DNA from: Eumeta japonica
Lineage: Eukaryota; Arthropoda; Insecta; Lepidoptera; Psychidae
Direction of reading: 5' to 3'
Length of the DNA stretch: 64,000 nt
Assembly (NCBI GenBank): GCA_005406025.1
Contig: BGZK01000004.1
Span: 1,302,001 to 1,366,000, forward strand
This document shows, piece by piece, positions 32,715 through 44,365 of this stretch. Positions within the stretch are counted from its first letter, which is position 1; every line of letters begins with the position of its first letter. The notes under the pieces are model-generated. The model had not been told where the DNA came from and ran no database searches. It saw only the letters and a program-made list of their open reading frames with translations. A program made the translations under genes and the position numbers.

Positions 32715-35700
32715 ATGCGAGCCCTGATCCTCCTTGCCCTTCTCGGCGCCGCCTTGGGTGAGTTAATCAATTGTTATAAGTAAAATTTCAAACATTAACG
32801 TTAGTTTAATTAAAGCTAGTGCTATTCTTCAATGAAACTCATAAAAAAATAGACAGTATTTTACAGAAATCAAATTACGATCAAATGACTATAGTGATGA
32901 TAAAATTGTATATTTGGATTATGACAAAATTAAATTTAATGAAGATTAAGCATAATTCATTAAACCCGTTTTAATTACTAATTCACCATTTTACAACTCC
33001 ACTGACACAATGAAATTAGTTACCGTCAGAAGAAATGTTTGGTATTACTGTAGTAGACCCATGCTATTGTCAACTTGTCTACAGTACGTACATGGGCCCA
33101 CTGGTACAATATCAGACTCTCATAGAATACAGACGCAAATTAAGTTTCCAATGTTGCCTTTCGTCCGATGAGTGACAATTCCGATAATTCATTCCCCCTT
33201 CATTACCTCACAACCTCCCACCATGAACCTCCTGCCCTCTCCGTCAGGAATTCTATTCCTATCCAAGAGGCCGGCAGCGCACTAGTAACTTCTCCAGAAT
33301 CGCGAGTGTCCATGTGCAGCTGTGATCACTAGATAATGATATAAGAAAGAATTGGGTTTTTTAATTACTATGAATGATTACACTTACCTACAAAAATTAG
33401 TTTTGAAATGTTAAGTGTTTTAATGAAATTAATATTTTTATATAATTAGCAATTATTATTTAGTCGAATTCCAGTGAAGTTATACAAATAAATAAAATAA
33501 TGATGATAGCATTGTAAAACTATTTTTAAAATACCAGAAATACCATCTACTCCTTACAAATAATTGTACAGTGACTTTACAAAAATGTTTTCGTACATAG
33601 GTCAATATAAATTTCTTGTGGACTTAGCCACTTTTAGAAATCACCTCCCCAAACACATTACATTTCAAAGATATATTAAAGTATAAGTTGAAATTTAACT
33701 TAACAAATTTAATTGCCCTATCAAATCAATGATATGATGACGTTCATGATATGAGATTCTTCTTTTCCCAGCGGTGCCCCGTAACCCCCAACGTATCGTT
33801 GGCGGTGAGAACACCAGCATCGAGCGGTACCCGTACATGTCCAACATGCAGTACGGCTGGTGGGGCATCATCTGGTACCAGGCCTGCGGCGGTTCGCTCA
33901 TCACCACCACGTCCGTGCTTTCGGCTGCTCACTGCTACGAGTGAGTTTCGACCATTTCAAAGTTTTCAATCATAACAACTAAGTAAACAAATCTTCGATG
34001 TCCAATATTCAGTGCGTATTGTAGTTTCGCTTTTTTACTATAAAAAAACTATAAAAAATTAAGCTTTATAGTTAATAAATCAAAGAATATAAACTTTTCC
34101 AACTACCTGTGGAGTGTTAGCATCTTTTCATTTTACTTATATCTATTTTAAGCATTGATATACGCAAATTATATTTCTTGAAACACGTGGAGGGTAAAAT
34201 TTCAGTACCAGATGAAATACACGCGTGTCATGTAGTGAAATATTAACACGAGGAAGTTAACGGCTAAACACTAAAACTATATATATAATGTTTAGCCGTA
34301 AGATACCAGACAAATGTATACAAGAAATAATACGTTTTAAACCGCCTAATTGCGCCCATTTCCCTTCAAAATATAGCGCATAAAGTAGTAATTAGTACAT
34401 TATCGTCCTACTTGTACGAATTTTCCACAGGGATGTTTTTATTATAATTTCTCCACGACGCCCAGATGCATAACTTCATAAATGAGCGAGCATATTTTGT
34501 CTTATCTATGACTCGACTATTTATCTGACTTTTGAACTACGAATACTAATATATTGAGTAGTCAATCATAAATATTTCTTGTGAGATTTTTCAAACAATC
34601 GTGGAATCGTAAGGTTTCCATTAAATACACTGGGATTAAAACTAGAAACGAAACAATGTATTTTTTGTATATACAAGTACATAGTTTATGAAAAACCGTA
34701 AAAACGACAATGATGTCGCAGACACTTTCAGAAATACTGTAAATGCATTTGGTAACTACTGTTGTATAATATGCGAAATTATAAATTTTGTATAAATTTT
34801 GCGAAAATATCAACCACTCAAAGACAACAACAACTGAGTCAAGGTGAAGTACTGAAACCTTGTTAACAACTACAGCGATAAGTGGCTTAACGGGCGCGTA
34901 ATAACGATTAGAAAGAGTTTTGATAAAAATAATCGCAGTACTCTATCAATTATATTGTGGAACTCATTAATATACCGTTATCTTATCTGCGTATGATTTT
35001 CGCTACTTTTGTTGATTTATAATCAATGAACTATTAAATATGGACTTTCAGATATGTAACCGTAGCCTGAGAATCAATAGAAGGAAAAAGCGATTTAATA
35101 AACAGAAATGGAAAAATAATACCCAAAACAAATCCATGTAGAAAATAATAAGATATTTGAGAACAATTCTCACATTAATGGAACTGTAGAGCCAGTGTGT
35201 AGAAGTATCGATGTGATGGTAGAACAATTTTTTCACCAAAACGTTCCTTTCACAGAGGAGACCGGCCTTCTGATTGGCGCGTGATCTTGGGCACTACGTT
35301 CGCATCGAGCGGCGGCACCACCCACATGGTCTCGGCTCTGGTCCTCCACCAGCAGTACTCTAGCTGGACCCTGGACAACGATGTGGCGATCGTCCGCTTG
35401 TCGTCACCCGCTGTACTGTCGGCAACCGTAGGCACCGCCCGTATCGCCGGCACTAACTACAACCTGGCCGACAACACCGCCGTCTTTTCTATCGGATGGG
35501 GTACCCTGTCGGTGAGTTTATTAACTAACTTCTGCCTTGCTGTTCCCAGAATTCTAATTTAATCTCGTTTCTGCTTTTTTCTTGTAGATTCTTGAAGACA
35601 ATTAAAACATTTTAAAAAAATATTATAGCCACCAGTGACCTAGAGTCGTTTCTCCTCCACGCTTTGATTGAATGACAGACTTTGAAAACAGCTCAATAAA

Positions 35701-36242
35701 TTATGATTAAAGGAGTCACAAGTACCAGAAAATGGATATCGGTACTGTGAAATGAAATGAAAATTGAAGTCGCTCTTCTATTAGACGCTAGCTCACACTC
35801 AATCACGTTGACGCATTATTAATCGTAGATAATGACTGGCTTTTTTGCGCACAAAAATACCTCCATAGCCCTTAAGTTGCACTTTTTATTTTATCAACGA
35901 ACCATTATTCCGTTTCAGCCCGGAGGCTCGTCTCCCGAAATCCTACAACACGTCCAGGTATACACCATCAACCAGAACGTATGCGCCGAACGTTATGCTT
36001 ACTTGAAGACCCAACCAGGCTTCGCGGGCTGGCCCGACATCACCCCCGGCATGTTGTGCGCCGGTGTCCTAGACGTGGGCGGCAGAGACGCCTGCCAGGG
36101 TGACTCCGGCGGGCCATTGGCCCACCAGGGCGACATCGTCGTCGGCATAACCTCGTGGGGTTACAGCTGCGCCCACGCCACCTACCCCGGTGTCAACGCT
36201 AGAGTATCTCAGTATTCTAACTGGATAGTAAGCAACTCTTAG
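32715..36242 (+). CDS. Trypsin-like serine protease, copy 2, intact (4 exons)
   Basis: Secreted S1 protease zymogen cleaving after Arg/Lys, most likely a larval midgut digestive trypsin. Exons: 32715-32757, 33772-33940, 35256-35511 and 35919-36242, all GT-AG (phases 1, 2, 0), giving 263 residues. Residues 1 to about 15 are a signal peptide. The pro-peptide is short, with activation at R22|I23 (N-P-Q-R|I-V-G-G). The catalytic triad is His68 (S-A-A-H-C), Asp113 (L-D-N-D-V-A-I) and Ser219 (G-D-S-G-G-P). Asp213 at the bottom of the S1 pocket with Gly237 and Gly247 indicates trypsin specificity. Six cysteines (53-69, 178-203, 215-240) make the three standard disulfides. Length and pro-peptide match lepidopteran trypsins. 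It is the tandem duplicate of copy 1, with a decayed dispersed repeat in intron 1. Codon use in exons is GC-rich against AT-rich introns. Confidence 0.95.
33085..33345 (+). repeat. Dispersed lepidopteran repeat, copy 3 (in trypsin intron 1)
   Basis: Plus-strand copy with GGGCCCACTGGTACAATATC near the start, TTTCGTCCGATGAGTGAC, a C-rich middle, then AGAGGCCGGCAGCGCACTAG and a GTGTCCATGTGCAGCTGTGA block. It lies within intron 1 and has no equivalent in copy 1, so it entered after the duplication or was lost from copy 1. Confidence 0.7.
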
Positions 36243-36285
36243 ATGTTAAGAATTTGAACCTTAAATAACGAACGACCAAAGAATC

Positions 36286-36291
36286 AATAAA
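36286..36291 (+). terminator. Polyadenylation signal, trypsin copy 2
   Basis: AATAAA 44 bases after the stop codon, in the same position as in copy 1. Confidence 0.85.
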
Positions 36292-36514
36292 ATATTATAT
36301 ACCAAAAAAACATTTTTTAATTATACCCTTAAATATCTAGTGTATAATATTTAAAACACAACAATTTATATAATTTAATAATTTGTACAAATTGTTTTTT
36401 TTTAATTGTTTATAATATATTTATATTTATCATAATTAAAAAAAAATAAGAAGGAATGTCCTTACGAAATTTAGAAGCTTAACTCATGAATAGTTATATA
36501 ATAATAACATGAAC

Positions 36515-36735
36515 TCACGCTTATGTCCCAGAATGGTAGGCAGAGACTATACATTTTCACATGGCACAATCTTTGCATATCTCTCTTGCTTTACTTACGT
36601 CCTTCAACCTTTTCATGCAACCCCGTCAGTTTCGGATGCTTATAATTTAGCCCTTTTTAATATGCCATCAATTTGATCTGCATAGGATTTTCTAGAGCGA
36701 CCCTTGCTAACCTTTCCATCACACACATTCGCTCT
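36515..36735 (-). pseudogene. LINE C-terminal fragment (family A)
   Basis: The minus strand reads, with frame changes, K-G-R-S-R-K-S-Y-A-D-Q-I-D-G-I-L-K, then C-M-K-R-L-K-D-V, then A-R-E-I-C-K-D and V-S-A-Y. I associate this C-terminal sequence with the same non-LTR family as at 63.4 kb. It is only the 3' end of the element, the usual outcome of 5' truncation. Confidence 0.65.
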
Positions 36736-37900
36736 ATAGACTTGTTTTACAGCAGTTATATCTCTCATAAATACATAAAAAACATATGAATGATTTTCAT
36801 TGAAATTTTTTGATATTAATTTATCTTTTGTCTAGAATACGAGATACAAAAGATTTATTTTATCATGAGAAACAGCTGGTTTATTAAACTTGTAGAACTG
36901 GTTTTTATTCGGTTTTCTTTTTGTCGACATCAAATGCTGTTACGTAAAACCAATGGCGATCTATCACTCGTCCTAAGAAGTAACAAGAGGACTGTGACCT
37001 CGCAAACGGGATAACTCTTAGAGGCCCGCACATACATTCTCACCCTTTTGCATAATAAAAGATATGAGTCGAGAATACAAAGGGAATCTAGACCCGATAT
37101 CGGCCGTCTGCAGACGGCGTGATTGATGCGTCGATCAGGGAGGAAAATTGGCATCGACTATCGCGAGGCGCGGCCCTCTCGGAGGGACGAAAGCCGCGAC
37201 TTATAGCGACGATATATGTCCGAATCGAGACCCTCAGGAAATTAAAGTCCTCGCTGAGAAGTTTTACAAACACAATATTATCGGGGTTCGGTCATAACGG
37301 TGGTACGAGTTCAAATTCAGTCCAAACGTATTTTTTCCCGTTGGCCTAGTAAATTCTAGATTCGACCAATCGACGTGAACATATATCTTTCCCCTGTGTA
37401 CACGTTTGTCACTGCTATCACACAAGTCATGAATATCTTTTTATTATAGTGACAAAAAATGAATGTAGTGTCGGGAAACATCCTGTAGATACAATGTTTC
37501 GTACGTTCTTTAACAGTGAAAAGTGAAGAAATTGGGTAAAAATCAACTTTAAAGACCCGTACCGACTGCACAGTGTAAGTTTGGTTTACGCCGCAATGAA
37601 CATTTTTGTAGATCATTTAATTCTGAGTAAATCGCAACCTAGTTTGATAGAATAACATAAAATATGAGTTATAGAGATTTAAAAAATAATAATTAACTTG
37701 TATTTTAGATGAGAAATGTTTTCACGCTATGAGAAAGTACACAATATTAATATTAAGGGCTGTCAATTTTAGGGAACTTTTTTCCGACGTATATAATAAA
37801 ATTTTAGGTAGGAATTTCTTGTGAAAGTGAAAGAAAGAAAAAAAAGAATAAAAAAACAATTCAAAAAACACATTTGTATACGTTAATGAATGAAAAAAAA
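36736..37900. other. Spacer with GC-rich segment and 16-bp palindrome
   Basis: A GC-rich segment at about 37085-37230 contains the perfect palindrome GCCGTCTGCAGACGGC at 37102-37117 and, further on, CTCAGGAAATTAAAGTC at 37233-37249, shared with the region downstream of trypsin copy 1. Open frames here are short and on both strands; no gene is supported. Confidence 0.45.
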
Positions 37901-37978
37901 ATGCATTGTTCACATTGTTGTTTTACTTTCAATTTATTTTCAAACCCTTTTTCTAGAATGTTGTGCGAGTGGACGGAT

Positions 37979-38152
37979 TTCTCTCTGTCTCTCTCTTGTC
38001 ATTTATCTCTCTCTCTCTGTCTACCTCTCTGTTCCCTGTCTCCCTGTCTCCCTGTGTCTCTATCTCTGTCTTTCTGTCGCTATCTCTGTTTCTGTCTGTG
38101 TCACTGCGTGTCTGTGTGTCTACGTGCTGCGTGCGTGCATGCCTGCGTGCGT
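37979..38152. repeat. CT-rich low-complexity tract
   Basis: Imperfect CTCTGT/CTCTCTGT iterations shifting to GTGTCTGTGTGT and GTGCGTGCATGCCTGCGTGC. The several overlapping open frames across it are composition artefacts. Confidence 0.9.
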
Positions 38153-38399
38153 AAAATAGTATGTGCGCAAGCAATGAGTGTAGAGGGAGAGAGACGACGT
38201 TTAATGCTTTTGCGTCACATACTATTTTTACTGACTAACTCCTTGCCGCGACAAATTGCGATAAGAAACTTTGTTTCCATAAATATTAATAACAATCATT
38301 ATAAACATTCCTCCATTTCTCATGGCGACGTTATTACAAGTTGTCGGCTAATTTATGACAATAATTAATTAAGCGCAATTTTCAGTAGAACTGCTTTTC

Positions 38400-39420
38400 A
38401 CTCGCAAAAAGTTTTCAGCTCTCTGGTCGACATACGGACGGCGGCGGCCGCGGGGTCAGTAATTAATGCACATAATTACACTTTTAGTGCGGAATCCTGC
38501 AAAATATATTATTGTGCTGGACACTTAACCTTTTCTATTCCATTAGATATTGCACGCCTCTAAGAAGATTGTGCTTTATTCTCACAAAATAAAAAACAGA
38601 GAGAGCGTTCACTTTATAAAATATTTTTATAACGTATAATAATGCCCTAATATTCTTTAAAATACACACCTTTATACAGAATATTCTTCAAACTATAAAT
38701 TAAATATCATTTGAAATCTTATACTAAACGTTATTGCAGTAAAAAAATTGATTAAAAGGTTCCAGTTATTCCGCCGTCGCGATCGGTCGTCTTTGGCCCA
38801 GTCCCCTGGACCACCGTTTAGTATAGGGTGTTACTGTATGCAGTGTTCCTTCAAGCCGCGTTCCGGAGTGTCGGGCTCCGCGCGTGTACGAGTGTGTGTG
38901 GTGCCGCACAGTGTAGGACGCGCGGCGACAGTCACGCAACATGCGTTCGTCCCGGTAATATACTCCGGCTTACTGCACCGTCTGCACGCCGAGTCCGCGC
39001 ACGGTTTCTGCGCCTAGGGAGCGCTCCAGCAGGTTCACACTTCAAATACCGATCGTTATTTTAATTATTTCGTGTGTTTTACACACATAAAACGGTTTGT
39101 CATTGATTACGGAGGGCGACCGCATTTGTCGACCGACAGCAGTCTTTAGGCCGGACAGTGTTCGAGTGTCGACCATGAGCAGTCATCTTTGTACGATGCT
39201 TATACGGAAGTTAATTTCAATGAATTACGTTACGTTTTTATGTAACGATTATAGGTCATTTTTGAATGGTAAATTTAAATTCTTCGATTTAAGGGCCTAA
39301 AGCCCTCGAACGGAACCATTAGATTTATAACCGCCTTTCGCGGTTTTTGCAACCCCTTCCACTACACGCTTTTTATGCATCGTCTATTATTAAATCTATT
39401 ACACATGGTAATAGGTAGGT
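38400..39420. other. GC/CpG-rich region, possible promoter or retro-inserted sequence
   Basis: CpG-rich sequence at 38430-38460 (CGGACGGCGGCGGCCGCGGG) and 38770-39020, in a strongly AT-rich neighbourhood. Short open frames in two plus-strand registers have no recognisable domain. It could be the promoter and untranslated first exon of a gene lying outside the clear signals, or the body of an inserted element whose A-rich end would be at about 39700. Confidence 0.35.
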
Positions 39421-39426
39421 TTTCAG

Positions 39427-39588
39427 TTATTTATTCCTCTTGCCGGGACAAGACCGTCACCTATGACGTTATTACGTCGTGGTAACCCTGAACGGTTTCA
39501 TGACCTTCGCGTCGTTGACACCCTTGTGCTTTCTGGCCGCTTAGACGAAGCCTATACAGCCTACGAGCTAAAAAGGCAGGCGCCTTAA
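39427..39588 (+). CDS. Candidate terminal exon, function unknown
   Basis: After a possible acceptor (GGTTTTCAG at 39418-39426) there are 53 open codons ending in TAA at 39586-39588. They read L-F-I-P-L-A-G-T-R-P near the start and R-R-G-N-P-E-R-F-H-D-L, then L-D-E-A-Y-T-A-Y-E-L-K-R-Q near the end. Composition is GC-richer than the surroundings and the sequence reads like real protein. I do not recognise it, and no polyadenylation signal was assigned. An A-rich stretch at 39700-39720 could mark it as part of a retroelement instead of a host gene. Confidence 0.3.
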   Translation, partial: LFIPLAGTRPSPMTLLRRGNPERFHDLRVVDTLVLSGRLDEAYTAYELKRQAP

Positions 39589-40299
39589 AGTTCCAAATGG
39601 TTTTTAGGCCGTGCGAGTCGGACACACCTCATGCGCCCGGGCACACGGACTGCCTATAGCGGTTTTTTCCCCTCCTACCCCTTCGCATGGGCAGAAACAC
39701 AAAAAAAATGAAAAAAATTCTTTTTTGGACGTCAATTAGTCTGTAGTTCGGATGATAAAAGAATAACGTTTGAACCACTTGACGAATTGAGCTGATTTTT
39801 TTTTATTATGTCCAAAAACTCTTAATAAATAAGGCTATTGATTATAAAGGCTGAAAAATTCTTCAAATTTGTACAGTAAACTGTTATACTTAATGAGTTA
39901 TAAAAAGTTGAAACTCTACGGCAATATTGCATCCCATCGTTGAAGGCAAATAAGCCCTTAAAAGCAGGCGCAACGTTTTAAAGCAAGACGTTAAATAATT
40001 TTTTTTAATATAAAATTTTTTGCATAGAAATATGTCGTACTGTAATAAATTGTAACCAAGCTAGGTGACATGGCTATGAATGAAAAAACGAGTATAAATC
40101 AGACAAGTGGTTCTCGCGTAAGACTTAAACAGTTTCAGTTACATAGTATGTGTAGATTTACATAATCCAAATAAAACCTTGCATCACAAATAGGAGATTG
40201 TGGAAGGGTGTGCTTCAGCAGTGGAGTGATTAAGACTGATTTATTGTAATTAAACATTATTTGAATTATTCGTTCATGATTACGTCGAAGCCTCAATTC
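39589..40299. other. Intergenic, no gene recognised
   Basis: GC-rich until about 39690, then A-rich and AT-rich with no coding signal. Confidence 0.4.
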
Positions 40300-40540
40300 T
40301 CTTCTCGGGATCGGTCGGAGTGTGATCATATGTGGCCATCGAATGGAGGAGTTTCAGATCGCTATAGATACTCAGCTGATAGTCGCTGAGAGTTCCTATG
40401 GCCCACTCTCCTTTCCATAACTCTTATTGGATATCCTACTCCTGCCCTAAAGGCCAAAAACGCACTAGTGACTTCTAAGTGAACGGCGGTGACCACGTAC
40501 TTTTTAGTAGCTTGCATACTCGTTTGCCTCTGAAAACTGC
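40300..40540 (+). repeat. Dispersed lepidopteran repeat, copy 4
   Basis: Decayed plus-strand copy: CTATGGCCCACTCTCCTTTC, AAAGGCCAAAAACGCACTAG, GTGAACGGCGGTGACCACGT and ATACTCGTTTGCCTC mark the same order of blocks as in copies 1-3. Confidence 0.6.
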
Positions 40541-42240
40541 TATGTAATACATTGAGATTTAGTATAAGAACCATGTGGAGTTTTTAATGGTGAGATTTGC
40601 ATACATTGTAAAGTTGTAAAGAAAAAACCCATTACTTTTATTATATACTGTGTTATATTTCTAATCGCTATTTAATTCTCAGCCATCTCCTAATCACGCA
40701 CACTAAGAATGCGATTTTTTTATTTGTGAATGTTTCCTTTTCACTCTTTTCCTTTCAAACAACTTGGACGAAATATGAAAACCCAGAAATATTCTTGGAA
40801 GACCCAGAGACAGTTAGGGACAGCTGATAAATTCTACATACGTATATGTACAAATTGTCTATGTAAATTTTTCGGTATGACATATTAATATTTATATTTG
40901 CTTTATGTTATTATGAAACATCTACACTTCCATCACACATTAACATTTCATTGGGCTCGCTCCGTTTATACCTATGACCCTCTCTGTCTTCTCTTTTCGA
41001 TGTTTACTATAAACTTCTAAAAACTTTACACTTCATTATTTCTACTTCTCTTGTTCTATTATTTTTATTAGCGCCAGCTAGTGACCTAACTCTAGTGCCT
41101 ACTCATGAGCTAACTTTGTTAAACCTAATCCTGCGTTATCGTGTCATCATTCCAATGCCATTTTCAGTATTCTTCTTTCATGAACATCCTAGTTTTTTTT
41201 TTATCGGTTAGTCTGATTAATGGCTATCTATAGTGATTAAAATATTTTCTATGGACCTTTTGGATGTCCGTCATCAAATTAGACCTTGATGACCCCATAG
41301 AGGAAAATCTATGCTTCATGGTGACTAACGCTTTATTAAATTGCAGATGATTTTAACTACAATCGATTGGCTTAAAATCGATCTGAAATATCCACCCAAC
41401 CAAAGTATTTTTATTTGTATATATTCAGACTGCATAGGTAACTATAAAAAAAAAAACTTTTTATAAAAAATTACATGAGCGCATTTCACCATTAACCTTG
41501 AAATACTAGAGCTTCGTTTATAAGTTTAGGGACTATTATAAAATAGTCCCTAAACTCACTTTTAACTAAAAGCCACTTTTACAATTAATTTTGCATTCCA
41601 TGTCTTCCTTTTAATGAAATGTTTTAACCCGAAAAATAGTTAAAATGAGGACTTGTGACGTAAATTTTATTTTAAAAGTGACTTTCTAAATGTACATACA
41701 AATATAAATGAAAAAAACATACAAATGAAAATGACGTCCTAAATAGCGCAAACTCTTACGGGACACGGCGGATTTGCACAATTCCTACACAGGTTTAATT
41801 TGAAGGACTCGTCGTACTACACCTGTAACCCTGTAAAAATCCAGGACGTGCTGTATGTTCTCGAGGAATGTCCAATGTTTTTTTCTGAATTGTGTAGCGC
41901 TGGAAACGAAAATTGGCGTCGTTTTCAGGCGGCCGAACTTCAATGAAAGATGGAATCAGCTGAGTGGTTTTTAAGATTTTGCTCCAAGGCCGTGTATCAA
42001 TGTATAAGGATAAAAAAATTACTAAAGGAAACATAAGTTTAAATTACAAGTAAAATATACACTAAATAGATAGCAAAAGAAAAATTGTCAGAATTACAAA
42101 TACAATTGATGATAATAATCCTAAGGTGGTAAGGAATAATTGTTAATAAAAATGGTAACTAAGAATTAGACTAAGAAAATATTATGTAATACAATAAAGT
42201 TAAGAAAAAGGGGTTATTAAAAATTATTATTATAACCCTA
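40541..42240. other. Intergenic, with one hairpin
   Basis: AT-rich; no gene. The only structure noted is the palindrome at 41524-41555. Confidence 0.45.
41524..41555. repeat. Perfect 14-bp hairpin, 4-nt loop
   Basis: GTTTAGGGACTATT, loop ATAA, AATAGTCCCTAAAC. Confidence 0.95.
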
Positions 42241-42315
42241 CCCTGCTATCTTCGAGTACGATAGTGACAATGGAAAGAGATACAATATAACTCTGACAAT
42301 GAGCATAAAAGGGCC

Positions 42316-43360
42316 GTGGTCGCCATACCACGGAGGCTTATTTTACAAAAAAAAATTGGGTGTGACACAGAGTTTTCATTTCTTGGACCATTTCTATTAC
42401 CACTGTACATTAATGACCTACGCCATCTTGTTAAGAATGGCCGTGGAATTGTATTGTTTGTTAATGATACCTGCTTACTTTTTAAAATTAATAGATATCA
42501 GTCAGCTTTTGATGAAGTAAACGGTACCATCTCTGAAATAGTTGAGTGGTTTAATATTAATAATATTCTTCTTGATGAAAGTAAAACAAAACTTGTTTAA
42601 TTTTCCTTATCAAACTCTAAATTGATCAAAACACACGTAATAGTCAAGAACGAGATACCGGATATTGTAGAGACAAACTTATTTCTTGGTTTCACTTTAG
42701 ATACTAAGTTACGTTGAAATTATTTTATTCTTAGATCAGTAGGAAGGCTTGATTCTACAACCTAAACAGTCAAAAGAATTCGGCGATTTATGGATAAGCA
42801 CCGCGAGACTAGTTTATTTCAATTCTTTTCATAGTCTCATGCTGACCTATGGAATTTTGTTATGGGGTCACGCAGCCGATATTAAGACAATTTTCGTGCT
42901 GTAGAAGCAAGCTATTCGTGCTGTTTATAAATTGAGACCGAGAAAATTTAAGGAAATTAATATGTGAACTTTAGGATCACAATTCATGTTTAAAAATTTA
43001 GTCTATATGTCAAGAGAAATATAAAATCGTACCAAAAAATTAACAACATCCATAATATTAAGACTAGACAAAAGAACAAACTTAGAGTTCCTAAAATCTG
43101 ACTGACTGCACTTTTATAATGAGTTCTCAGCTAAAATTCAAAATTTGACATTTCATGAAATTAAATATTTCCTTAAAAGTAAGTTATGTAGTAGAGGCTA
43201 TTTTATACGGAACTGCTCGATTAAATGTTGTATTCATTTTATACATCATTCAATATTTTGTGTCCATAAGCAAAAAAAACAACCCTTGAGTTTCTTGCCC
43301 AATCTTCTCAAGGTGAATCAGTATTTGGATTGGGTGGTAATGTCAAAAAGAATTTATTGA
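42316..43360 (+). pseudogene. Non-LTR retrotransposon reverse-transcriptase 3' half (jockey/CR1-like)
   Basis: Plus-strand remains: F-L-G-P-F-L-L-P-L-Y-I-N-D-L (about 42380), V-L-F-V-N-D-T-C-L-L-F-K (about 42450; the usual F-A-D-D-T, so one catalytic Asp is changed), W-F-N-I-N-N-I-L-L-D-E (about 42550) and F-L-G-F-T-L-D (about 42680). The C-terminal half then continues in broken frames with M-G-S-R or W-G-H-A-A-D (about 42860) and N-K-L-R-V-P-K (about 43080). The first half of the reverse transcriptase and the endonuclease are absent. Confidence 0.75.
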
Positions 43361-44229
43361 TGAGGTATTTGAAATGTTATTCTATTACCTGTAAAATAAA
43401 GATGTTTTCGATTTTATTTGATAAATTTAATTTGTAATTCATATTTTCATAAGCTCAGTTCAATTTTTGGTGCACATCAATTTTATTTTCTGAAACAGCG
43501 ATGCGGCCGCGCCGACGGCGCGTTTCAACACGAAAGTACGTATTTGTGAAGGCGCGATTTGTCACCGGTGGAAGCCTTTATAGGGCCAAGTTGACAGGCC
43601 GGACAAAGGCACACCGCGCAGCTGTTCCGGCCCTTATTGTGCCCTACGACACGCCGCGCCCTATGTCAAATATAGCCTTTTTGGCCGCCCTCCCAAAAAA
43701 TATAATGGCATTGATGTCTCCATTGTTGTCAGTTACGTACATTTTACTCGTACGCATGATATCGATGTAATATGATACGAAGATTCAGGATGGGCAGAGA
43801 CGGAACGGGATAAAAATGAGAATTTATTTTAAGAAACAAGTTCGTACTTTGAAGGTCTACAGTAGCGTCATTTATATTTCTAAACGTACATACAGTGTTT
43901 GTAGCGCTATTGATACGATTGTCTTTGGATAAAAGGCGTTTGTTTGGCATTTGTAAGGCGTTTGTATAGTAATATGAAGAAACATTAACAATGTAATGGA
44001 TTTGGACTTGGAATAGAAATTGGATCACAGTCAGAGCCCTAGAAATATTACAACGAAATAAATATTTGCGAGAACGGGCAAACACTATTAGTTTCTTAGC
44101 CGGCATCAGACTTTCGTCTAAGGGAACACATGAATAATGCAGAAGTATTTGTTCAATATTTGTATACAAATATGAATTATTAATTACATTACCTTAGGTA
44201 AGTAAATATTATTTTATCGTTACCTGACC
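43361..44229. other. Spacer with GC-rich segment
   Basis: The segment 43490-43690 is GC-rich (ATGCGGCCGCGCCGACGGCG) and follows TTTCTGAAACAG, a possible acceptor. An 89-codon frame starts there but shows no domain. The 141-codon minus-strand frame at 43744-44169 is AT-rich and featureless. Confidence 0.35.
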
Positions 44230-44365
44230 TAACCTAGCCAATTGACTAGTGAGAGTCATCGTATTGGTAATAGCGGTCATTAGAAGCTCGCCAACCTGCA
44301 TGGGCCAACATGGAGGACTTAAGCCCAAGTTCTTCAATCAGATATAAAAGGATTGGGGGATGATA
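44230..44365 (+). repeat. LINE 3'-UTR-like remnant
   Basis: GGTCATTAGAAGCTCGCCAA followed by CCTGCATGGGCCAACATGGA and GGACTTAAGCCCAAG resembles the conserved 3' ends of lepidopteran LINEs that read along the lines of 'ctcgccaacctgcattgg'. Only this tail is present. Confidence 0.4.

Noticed and set aside
33695..33975. Open frames on both strands over trypsin exon 2
   Set aside because: Shadows of the true exon frame; only the frame giving I-V-G-G and S-A-A-H-C is coding.
37874..38368. 164-codon plus-strand open frame rich in Ser/Leu/Cys
   Set aside because: Translation of a CT/GT-rich low-complexity tract; several overlapping frames are equally open.
38748..39064. Overlapping 78-89-codon frames in the GC-rich region
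   Set aside because: Two registers are open at once because of GC composition; neither reads like a known protein.
43501..43770. 89-codon frame after a possible acceptor at 43500
   Set aside because: GC-rich composition explains the open frame; no domain, and a GTACGT donor would end it after about 37 bases.
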